Made by a program: the position numbers and the translations under genes. From positions 2,480,001-2,544,000 of the forward strand of contig CM059622.1 in NCBI GenBank assembly GCA_030435675.1: DNA of 64,000 nt. The letters are read 5' to 3'. How positions within the stretch are numbered: position 1 is the stretch's first letter; every line of letters starts with the position of its first letter. The notes beneath the pieces were generated by a model. It had not been told where the DNA came from. It made no database searches and saw only the letters and a list, made by a program, of their open reading frames with translations. Positions 54,990 to 64,000 of this stretch are shown here, in pieces. This DNA comes from Steinernema hermaphroditum (Eukaryota; Nematoda; Chromadorea; Rhabditida; Steinernematidae).

Positions 54990-56485
54990 TTCACGCCGGA
55001 TGTTGTGAGACTTTTGTTGTTGTAAGACGCATTTTTTGGTTTTGGTCTTTATAAGTCTTCGGAAAGGCCCAATTTCAACTACAAACTCCACTCTATGCTC
55101 CACTAAAAGTAGATAAGCACTGGTCAGAGGGAAGCCATGGAGTGCAGTTTGCACTTTACGGCTCCCAGCACGAATAGCCTGCAGGGTGAGTGCAGAGACT
55201 CGGTCTGCAAGCGGAGACACCGACCGATCGGGCCGCTCTTATCAAACAAGTGAACGAGAGATCGTCTCTGTCTGTCGCCGGGACGTAGACAGAAAGGGAG
55301 GAGTTCTGCGAACGCAGTTCCCTTGCTTCACGCGCCTCCGACGGGCGCTTCCCTTTCCGCGCGCTTCGTTTCCAGGTGAGCTGCGGAAACACGTTCTTGA
55401 AATGCATGTTTGCAGCGCTGCAGCTCGTTTTCGGTTGCAGGGAAAAGTTCAGCCGAAGGGTTGACTTCCTGTTTTTGCTCGATTTCTGTTGTTTTCGTCG
55501 GAATTTCGCGTTTCCTAGAAGTTATTGTTGAAAAAGAGCTCTAGTACTCGAATGAGAATCGGTTGTTGGTCTCATTGCGTTATTTTTTTGTGCAGATCTG
55601 AATGGTTTCCGGTGATTTTTTTAAGTTGCTTCACAGATTTTCCAGGTAGATTTGAAGACAGTCGCAGATCTTCGAAATTCCTCGTTTCTTTGCTGAAGTT
55701 AACTACATTTCCAGCTTCTTTTGCAGATTCATTGCTAACATACGAATCTAAGACCGTTTTGACAACTTACATAGTGTCTGTGAACTTTTGTGGAGATTTG
55801 AAGCGTTTCCTTGCTGTTGGAGAGTGCTTGGTTCTCAATGGAATTGCAAATATGAATGAACCAAAGCTGCTTTCAGTCCTTGAATGAGTCAAGTTTGTCA
55901 TGCGGTTTTTGTTGATGAAATTGCCGTGGTCTTTCCGCAAGATTACGTTTCAGTTTTCATAAACATTTCTGGAGCGTTGCAACAGAATTGTGGCGATAGC
56001 AGGACCAGTGCGGCTTGTCACGCGGAAAATTCGTAATTTCGGCAGCGACTGCCGCTTTAATTCATTAAATTAATTCAGGAACGGGGAACAAAAGACACTG
56101 TTTGATGGAAGCTGTCAATTTTGTTACGCTCCTCTGAAAGCGTTCAATTTGTTCAATCTGCTGTATTCTCAGCTGTTTAGCGCTACTTCAAATCACTAAG
56201 TCCCTGTCGCGTTTGTCTGTTCGCTGATATAGAGCGCTTCTCCTTTGTTGCCTCGAGCGACGGACGGTAGGTGCACTTAACGCCGCAATCGCAGCGCCCA
56301 TAGCGACAAGCGATGATGTGGCAGCGAATGGCGCCCACCGTCATGCAGCCGGCCCGCTGCGATTCGATCGTTTAGTTTGTTCAGTTAGCCGCGTTTCGCG
56401 TCTTTCCTAATTTTGATATTTTTGATTCTAATTAACTTCAGTTTCTTTGATTGCAGAGGACGCTGGGTGACCGAAGAGCCGCAAG
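54990..56485. other. Upstream region of the ERp44 gene
   Basis: Long non-coding stretch, GC-rich at 55150-55450 and 56230-56350. TTTGATTGCAG at 56447-56457 lies about 28 bp before the ATG and is a good trans-splice or 5'-UTR intron acceptor. Open frames at 55186 and 55525 lack features of genes. Confidence 0.45.
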
Positions 56486-57987
56486 ATGGCCGGCATCTCA
56501 TTGTTGTTACGGTTGGCGCTGCTAGCTTTGGTGAGTCGTTTGTTTATCGTTAAAAGCTGTAGTGTGGAGTTGATGGCAATTTGTTTTTCATGACGATTAT
56601 AACTCTCTTTTCAGGTTTCGCTTGTGCCTTATTGCCTTTCCGAAGTCACTCCGCTTACTAATGCCAATTTCGATTCTATTATGAGTAAGTCGAAATTTGT
56701 TGCAAATGAATAAACATTCGTTTTTGCTTTAGAAGAGAACCAGATTGTGTTCGTAAACTTCTATGCCGACTGGTGTCGTTTCTCCCAAATGCTAAAACCC
56801 ATCTTCTCCGATGCAAGTGATAAATTCAAAGACTCTCATGGAAAAGTCGCTTACGCCAACGTCGACTGCGACCGACAGCGTACGTCGAACAAAATCATTC
56901 TGCTCATATCTTCAGTGTTTAGCTGAACTCGCGCAGCGATTCCATGTTAGCAAGTACCCCACGCTTAAGTTGTTCCGATACGGTGAAATGGTGAAGCGCG
57001 AGTACCGTGGCCAACGCTCTGTCGATGCTTTCACTAGCTACATTGAAGAACAGCTGAAGAGCGCCGTGACTACTGTTGCTTCGCCTGAAGAGTTTAACAA
57101 CCGCGCCAACAAGGACAAACGTTCTGTTATTGCTTACTTCCCACAGGCCGCAGGAGCCGAATTCGATATCTATCAACGTGTGGCGTCCTCCTTGAAGGGT
57201 GAATGTGACTTCTTCGTCGGAGTTGGTCCCGAGCTTGCGCCAAGCGGACCTGCGATGACCTTCGTTCCGGCGAACAGCAATGATCACCAAGCGTTCAATG
57301 GAGCTTTCAACGACCAGGAATTCGTCAAGTACGTTGAATTTTGTAATTTCTGAATGTCATACGCTCGGTTTCAGGGCCTGGGTTGCTGACAAGTGCGTTC
57401 CGTTCGTGCGCGAAATCACATTCGAGAACGCAGAGGAGCTCACCGAAGAAGGCTTGCCGTTCCTTATTCTTTTCCGAATGGCCGGAGACACGGAAAGCGA
57501 GCGCATCTTCACGGAACAGGTCATCCGCGAAATCGCTGATCAAAAAAGTAAGCAACCGAAACTCTCGTTTCTCACTCGCTGTTTGTACATTCAGGTTCTA
57601 TCAACTGCCTTGTTGCTGACGGCCAGAAGTTTGCCCATCCTCTGCATCATCTCGGAAAATCCGTCAAGGATTTGCCACTCATCGCCATTGATTCCTTCCG
57701 TCATATGTATCTCTTCCCCGATATGAACAAGCTTGGCCAGCAGGGCGCCATTCGTCAATTTGTGCAAGATCTCCATTCCGGCAAGCTGCATCGCGAGTTC
57801 CACCACGGCCCCGACCCAACCCAGCCTGTGCCGGTAAGCGATTACGTCCATGCTGTGATACTAAGGCGTTTGATCACTCTAGCAAATCCATGGAAGCGCA
57901 GACAACACACAGCCTCCCCCGAGTGTCTTCAAGCAGCTGAAGCCGTCCGATAATCGCTACTCGATTCTCAACAGGGACGAACTTTAA
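56486..57987 (+). CDS. erp-44: ERp44 homologue, thioredoxin-family ER chaperone
   Basis: Seven exons: 56486-56530, 56615-56684, 56733-56879, 56923-57328, 57375-57547, 57595-57833, 57883-57987; 394 residues. Signal peptide 1-24 (MAGISLLLRLALLALVSLVP). The first thioredoxin domain has FYADWCRFS with active site CRFS (53-56), a single-cysteine form that makes mixed disulfides with Ero1 and cargo. YPTLKLFRYGEMVKREYRGQ is nearly identical to mammalian ERp44. Two redox-inactive thioredoxin-like domains follow, then a Pro-rich tail ending RDEL for retrieval by the KDEL receptor. It retains Ero1 and unassembled secretory proteins in the early secretory pathway (family knowledge). The exon 4 acceptor is TGTTTAG, needed for frame. 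Confidence 0.93.
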
Positions 57988-60162
57988 GCGCAGGAAAACG
58001 ACCACATTCTCTAGTCGACGTTGCTGGGAGCTGTATCATCTCTCAGCCAATACCACAGCAAACCTAACTGCATTAACTTATTTCACTAGCACTATTTATT
58101 ATTATCAGTCACCTAAAACGCTTTAAGTCGGACACCATTCCGTCGACGTAAGGTATCAGTTGTTAAGTTCTGAGCGTGTATGTGCCATTTTAAGCCTTTT
58201 TCTTGTTTATGACAATATTAAAAATTCTACGGTGTTCTCTTCTGCTTGCTAAAGACACTGGAAGCTGGGGATGCAAGCCGCGAAGTGGTAACATTCGAGA
58301 TGTCGATGTAATCCTATTTGTTTTGCCTAAGAGTGTTTTCGTCCCTTTTTAATATTTCGTCCGCGTAGAAGCATCTTATCGTTTCCTGTTTACAGCTCAA
58401 TCCTCAACATTTACATTGTGATTCACGTCTCTCGTAAGTCACATGAATGTAGGAGAGAACAGCTATCCATGTATATACAGAGAAATCGGAGAATCGGTTT
58501 AATCAGCACTTATTTCATTGATCGACGTACAGAATCATAAAAAGTCTCTCTTAAGATGCCACGAAGAATGATTCAGAGGAATAGCAAGCAGACCCTGGAT
58601 CAACAAAGCATCTGTCTTCTCCATATGGTCGTCTTTCCAGTTGTGCCGTTCGTCGTGTGTCGGATTGTCCCCTATACTACCGTATCGACTAGAATTGCTG
58701 GCGACAATTTCTGTGATATTGTGCAGTAATGGAACTAATGGATGTCAGTGAACCTTTCGAGACATCCTTGATTTTTGGGAGATACACGTGTTTGGTGCTT
58801 ATGTGCTTGGTGCCACAGCTAAACAGTCTGCTACGCCCTCATTTCCAATTGAGGATCATCGAGGGAGCGGTTGCAATCAGACATCACATCCAGGTCTGAT
58901 ATGTTCCAGGACACCTTTCCGAAAATCGATGTGTGCACGTGGAGGTCACGAAGCATGTGGGCGACACTTACAACTGCAAGTCTTTAATTTGTATCCTTAG
59001 CAATCGGTCGGGCTGTCTACTCGCTCACTCAGAAATGAGTCGAGTGAGCGGTCGTTCTTGGACGTCGTTGGTGGCGCAATGACGGAAGTGTCAGTTTATT
59101 CAAAAACCATAAACCATTACTCTAAAGTCCTGAACACAGTAAATACGCTTTGTTTTTGACATCACCGATGCACAGAGCCTCAGACGTTGACAACACCATC
59201 GGAACAGGACACGCATCTGTCTTATAAGCAGCGTCATCGGACCTGTTTGCCTTGTTTTTGGCCATTCTGTGTCCTGCTAGTACCCAAGGCATAAAAATCA
59301 TTTTTTGGGCACAGTCATGGGTAAAAAACCTTTTTTTTTAAACTTTTGAAAGTTTGTGTACCCCTACTTTTGAGGTCGCTGAACAAGACAGTGAAATCAG
59401 TTTCTCGGAAGACGTGATTGTAGGCCAGAAATAGCAAAAAATGGACAAAAAACGTCGTGCAAACTTTGACGTCCAGCGCAAGGCAGAGTTCGCCGTTTGC
59501 TCCGAAAATCTTTCTACCCCTTGTCTTTGAGGTTGCCCAACATAATCGTCAGTCCCTTGGCCCTCGTATTCTTCTTGGTGCTCATCGCGCAATTCGTTAC
59601 GATGTGCTTCTACGTCGAGCGGCTCTTGTTCGCTTCTTATCGTCATGTGTGTAAAGTCTGTTAATCGTTAAAATTTTTATCCATGTCATGGTGCGTTGAA
59701 ATCGATCAAAGTTCAGGCTTATCTTTTTTTTTTTGCCTTTTGGGGTTTCTGGGGTCTTCTGATTACGTAACGGTATATCTTCCTTAGTATTAGCTTTCGT
59801 TTCGAGAGTACAAATTCTTTGCGAGCCGTTGCCGAATTCTGGACTGTGACGGTCTGCCTCGTTCAAGATCGAAACTCAAATCACTTCTTTTACAAGTGCT
59901 CGGTTTTTTATGTAGGTGTTCCGTTTTTATGATTTTTGATCGTCTTGAGTTATAGACACGTCGCACAGCATAAGGCATCAATCACGCCTGTCGAACAAAA
60001 CAGAAAACAAGGAACCAGCTGAGAGCAAACAGGGCCAACTCTGTTCCCCGTTAGGCTACTTCATTTACTATTTCTTCGGCATTGCAAGGCGATTTTACGA
60101 TTTATTTGTGGAATCATAGTTTCCGTTGTGTATTGGTCGATCTTTGTTGCTACCCCACCAAA
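57988..60162. other. Intergenic
   Basis: ERp44 3' region (possible signal near 58220), then unique sequence with short frames. 58560-58610 weakly resembles 30170-30220 (AGATGCCACGAA.., CAG(A/G)CCCTGGA), a minor dispersed repeat. No gene. Confidence 0.4.
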
Positions 60163-61012
60163 TATAGTCAGATTAAAAAATCTCTCGGCAAAACGGCGAG
60201 TGCTCCCGCCACGCCTTTCGCGGCGTTATATGAATCGTATGTTCGTGCAGCGCTTAAATTACAATGGCATTTTTGAGTTTGTGCATGAATGGCGTCTTTC
60301 TTCGCGTACGAGATGTGATTTTGAAAAAACTCAACATTGTTTTGTAGATCTGTCTCTGGCGGATCGTTTGAACCACCGCTGAGCACCAGGCGTGGAATTT
60401 TCGCGGAGGAGATAGCTTTTTCATCTCCCCGACATGTGTTTACTCTAGTTTTTTGCCTGCTGTCTTGTCCAAACTGGCAGAACAGATTGCGCCGTTCGCC
60501 CTTCTCATCAGAGAATGCATTTGGAGCGACATGAAAGCGATTCGATGCGGATCAGATCGATGCATTCAGAACATCGCACTTACACGCTGAGGTCCCGTAC
60601 CGCGAATGTCCGGTTTTTATTCGCTTTCATTATTCACATTCAAATCGCATTCATGTCGCTCCAAATGCATTCTCTGATGAGAAGGACGGGCGGCACAATC
60701 TGTTCTGCCAGTTTGGACAAGACAGCAAGCAGAAAACTAGAGTAAACAAATGTCGGGGAGATGAAAAAGCTATCTCCTCCGTGGAATTTCCACGCCTGGT
60801 GCTCAGTGGTGGTTCAAACGATCCGCCAGAGACAGATCTACAAAACAATGTTGAGTTTTTTAAAAATCACATCTCGTACGTGAAGAAAGACGCCATTCAT
60901 GCACAAACTCATAAATGCCATTGTAATTTCGGCGCTGCACGAACATACGATTCTTATAACGCCGCGAAAGGCGTGGCGGGAGCCTCCGAAGGGATTTTTT
61001 AATCTGACTATA
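60163..61012. mobile_element. 850-bp foldback element with about 380-bp arms
   Basis: Left arm 60165-60550 and right arm about 60637-61010 are near-identical inverted copies around a loop of about 85 bp. Ends read TAGTCAGATTAAAAAATC and the complement, flanked by TA on both sides, a Tc1/mariner-type duplication. Frames inside mirror each other and are not genes. Confidence 0.85.
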
Positions 61013-63650
61013 GGCATTTTAACACATGATATGGGGCGTCATCTAGGGCGTCGCCGAATGTTTTATATGCCTTAGAGTGCGTCATCTTCGAATGTATCAT
61101 TTGTTGCCATACGCTGTGAAGCGCACTCCGATAAGAGATTATAACTCTTCCTCGCCTTCTTATCATCATGAGATCACGCACATGCAGTCATATGCCAACG
61201 CTTTTCTCTCACCATATTAGCGCTTTATTTGTTCAGCTTTTGCCTTTGAGTGGTTCTCGCGTCTATTCATATACTGTTTGTTCCAATAGCACCAACGCAG
61301 GTGAGAAGAATGTACGGGTTGTTTATGAACGACTCTTTAGGGAGGTGTTGGTCTGTTCGCGAGGGGGAATCCGCTGCTCTTTTGGCGCGCTATTTGGAGA
61401 TCAACGGTATATCCGGCAGGTCTTACATAGAATTTGAGAAATGTACGGTGTTTTAAAGCGTGTTTTGTTGAGATGTACGTTTAATCGTGTTATCTTCATT
61501 CTGAATAGAACTTCTGTCGGAGTTCTTCGGGGCATGGAAAGTAGTTTTTCTATAGGATGTGCCCAAAGTTCTATGATCCGAATTCTTTATTTTATCGCTA
61601 CTCAACACGACGTGTTAGTCAGTGCTCTCCGTCGGTGCCGCCATACACAGTGGTATCGCAGCAACGCTGCGAGATTCGCATATTCCGTATGTTTTTACGC
61701 TTATTTCACAGTCAAAACCCCTCGCACCTAGTCTGCCTACGTAGTTCATATTCGGATCAATCATGTAACGTATCTTTTCCCGTTAATTTCGCATGATTCC
61801 CGCGCTTTTCGTCTTAGAAGACGAACATACGCATTTTCCCACCAGAAGAAGTTGAAACGCGTAAGACGTTCGCTCGCTGAACCGTAGTAGGATAGATGTC
61901 ATCACCGTGATCACGATAGATCTGATCTCATTTTTTTGCCTGTCCTCTATATGTAACCGTGTCCGTTAGTTAGTGTGTATGTGTGTGTTTTTCTGCGGTC
62001 GGTTCACTGCCACTGTCTCTCTGGAATCGTAGCTGGGACAGCTGCGAAATTTGCGCAAGTGGGAGAGCTCTGGCTTTTATGAGAAATGGAGTCAAGGTCA
62101 ATGCCTCAATTTACGGTAATCTTATTTTGAAGAATGCTCTTCGGAGAGATCACTTCGGAACCAAGATCACTTCGGAACCAAGCGGTGAATGCCGGACACA
62201 AAGCTAATTTAACAATGTACTTTCGCCGGCAGCTCGCCGGCACTTTCGTTCGCCAATCCTGATTCATGCAAGATTGGCCCTGAAATAGGAACTCAATTCG
62301 GTGCATTTATCACTCCGGAACATCTCGGACGACGAGACCTATCGACTAGCCCACGCTACAATTCACTTCCATCTTGGAAAAACCTGAAAAGAAATTTCTC
62401 ACACAAGACCGTCGTTAAAAATTTTTCGAAGCATTTGGAGGCCTTGAAGGCATCAGAAGGCAGGCACTTCGAAAAATCTGTGAAGATCCATGTTGTTTTC
62501 GGTGCTCTTTGCTCTAGCAAATGCACTTTCTTTCTTCCAAATCTTTCGACATATAACTGATTCTCTGTGTCACAGATCTTTCGATGCATTAGATAATTAA
62601 AAAAGTAGAATTGTCAGAAGGTAAATCGCCATTGCTTCGATACTATGTTGACCAACCAAACCAGAGTTGTGGGGAACATGAAATTTTGAACAGTGCGTGA
62701 GGTTCCCCTTCGAGTGGAACTTCTTATCGGACTTACACGTTGAACACTCTCTGTTCGACGCGGAACTTTGGCCCTGATCACTTGAAACCATAAAATGTTA
62801 TCAGCGTTATTTACCACGATTGTCGAAGCAGTCGATCACCAAACGGTTTATATTTTGTTGCCAGCAGGGCAAAGCCGACTTTTATCATCTGCGCTCACAT
62901 AATGCTTTTCCTTTTCCTATTCACTGGTAAATAATGCTGATAAGGTTATTCCCTCATTCGCTCTCTGAGTGTCCGGTCGGTCAGATGGCAAACCCTGCGG
63001 CATCAGAGGGAATTGGGTCCCATTTTCAATGCTCCAACCCAATACACATAAGCATCGTGAATCACGAGAGAGAATAATGCACAACAGTACACCCCACCGT
63101 ACTCAACTTTGCGCGCGGGATAAAGGAGTCTAAGTAAGTTTAAAAGCCATTCCTTTCCTTTCGGACTTTCTGTTTTTGAGGGGAATTGATAGTGTCCTGT
63201 GTGCAAGGCCAAACCATTTCTTTTTTTGAGGATTTCAACCATTTCAACCAGGATTTCAACTTTGAACTCTGTCAAGCTGGCGCGTTAACACAAGAAACAA
63301 TGTAAATCACGACAGAATACTACATAGCAGCAACTCTTAATTGTGCATTTTTCGTCATTATGTTCCGACGCACGTACAACCCCACCGTACTGAACGTTGG
63401 GCGACCAGCGATCATTTGAAAATAGTGAGTGATTGAAACGGAATGAGCGAATTTCGAACCTGTTTGACGAAGAAACATAGTGAACCGTTTGACCTGTACC
63501 TTCACGATATCGGTAAAGAGGTCATTATATGAAGGTCGTGAGATGCACATATTTTTTTGTGTTGCTTTTGTGTAACGCTCGTTGTCCGGAAAGAACTTAT
63601 AAAAGACCTAAACGAATGGTTAATTTTAGTTCGGAGACTTTCAGATAGTC
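61013..63650. other. Upstream region of pcyt-1
   Basis: No gene supported in 2.6 kb. A tandem GATCACTTCGGAACCAA doublet is at 62147-62183. TTTCAG at 63639-63644 is six bases before the next start codon, a likely spliced-leader acceptor. Confidence 0.45.
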
Positions 63651-64000
63651 ATGTCAGGCTGGCAATGCAAACCCGCTCCACTCAGCGATGATATGGAAGC
63701 GATCAAGATCAGAGAGGCAGTCGATTACTCAACTAAGATTACACTGGACATGGCGCGCAACAACACATGTAAGTAGGCCTTTCACTTCGTCGCAGACAAA
63801 GTGAACAATCCTGGGTGCATAAAAAAACTAGCTGTGAATCTCTATTATGCAGAGCAATACACTGATCTTTCAGCTGGCCGCCCAGTCCGCGTCTTCGCCG
63901 ACGGTGTCTTTGACCTCTTCCACCGTGGCCACGCCAACCTCCTTTGCCAAGCAAAGACCATATTTCCGAACGTCTACCTGATCGCCGGTGTCAGCAGCGA
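63651..64000 (+). CDS. pcyt-1: Choline-phosphate cytidylyltransferase (5' part)
   Basis: Exon 1 63651-63768 and exon 2 63874 to the window edge, phase 1. After [20 protein letters not shown] comes the catalytic domain: [20 protein letters not shown] with the CTP-binding HxGH motif (56-59), then [19 protein letters not shown]. Rate-setting enzyme of the CDP-choline pathway, joining CTP and phosphocholine; it acts at nuclear and ER membranes through a C-terminal amphipathic helix that lies outside the window. Start chosen because a TTTCAG acceptor sits just upstream. Confidence 0.92.

Noticed and set aside
55525..55887. 120-codon plus frame upstream of ERp44
   Set aside because: Pyrimidine-rich, without domain or splice context; more likely upstream/5'-UTR sequence.
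61168..62207. Several 70-95 codon frames
   Set aside because: No recognisable motif, no matching splice sites, and frames overlap each other at random.

Overview
This window is nuclear DNA of a nematode, most likely a rhabditid or diplogastrid. The evidence is 40-50 bp GT..TTTCAG introns, tiny first exons, likely spliced-leader acceptors just before start codons, and genes of the nematode-restricted chemoreceptor families Srsx, Srg and Srx. Exon models below were built by hand: splice signals, phases and lengths were checked, but there is no transcript evidence. | Layout. 0-6.3 kb: partial Srsx receptor (-), then a complete eight-exon SLX4/HIM-18-like nuclease scaffold (-). 6.8-9.7 kb: two divergent four-TM genes sharing a 14-residue first exon. 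10.6-11.1 kb: tRNA-Phe and an intron-bearing tRNA-Leu. 13.7-14 kb: a small secreted cysteine-rich peptide (-). 15.6-18.7 kb: a complete Srg-superfamily receptor (+) and an unrecognised membrane protein (-). 19.4-25.4 kb: three more four-TM genes among repeats. 27.9-30.4 kb: ALDH3-type aldehyde dehydrogenase (-). 31.5-33 kb: decayed tandem copies of an unrecognised gene. 33.6-34.6 kb: a DHRS1-like short-chain dehydrogenase with three altered core motifs. 35.5-37.7 kb: Srx receptor (-). 38.3-38.7 kb: proline-rich orphan (-). 43.7-47.5 kb: tandem GNAT acetyltransferases. 47.6-53.1 kb: tRNA-Val and two copies of a head-to-head tRNA-Ile/tRNA-Leu pair bracketing two four-TM genes; a further four-TM gene lies at 53.3-53.9 kb. 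56.5-58 kb: ERp44 homologue. 63.65 kb to the edge: 5' part of choline-phosphate cytidylyltransferase. | The main gene-level signal is a dispersed family of eight small four-TM proteins (about 155-213 residues). Most have a tiny phase-0 first exon, and four share the same later intron phases. Four carry C-terminal PPxY motifs, an arrangement like LAPTM-type adaptors for Nedd4-family WW domains. They are not an operon: they lie on both strands over 47 kb. | The intergenic DNA is rich in mobile-element relics. These include mariner elements with TA duplications, Tc1-type transposase fragments, several foldback/MITE elements (98 bp to 850 bp), and a family with two insertions flanked by different 10-12 bp direct repeats.
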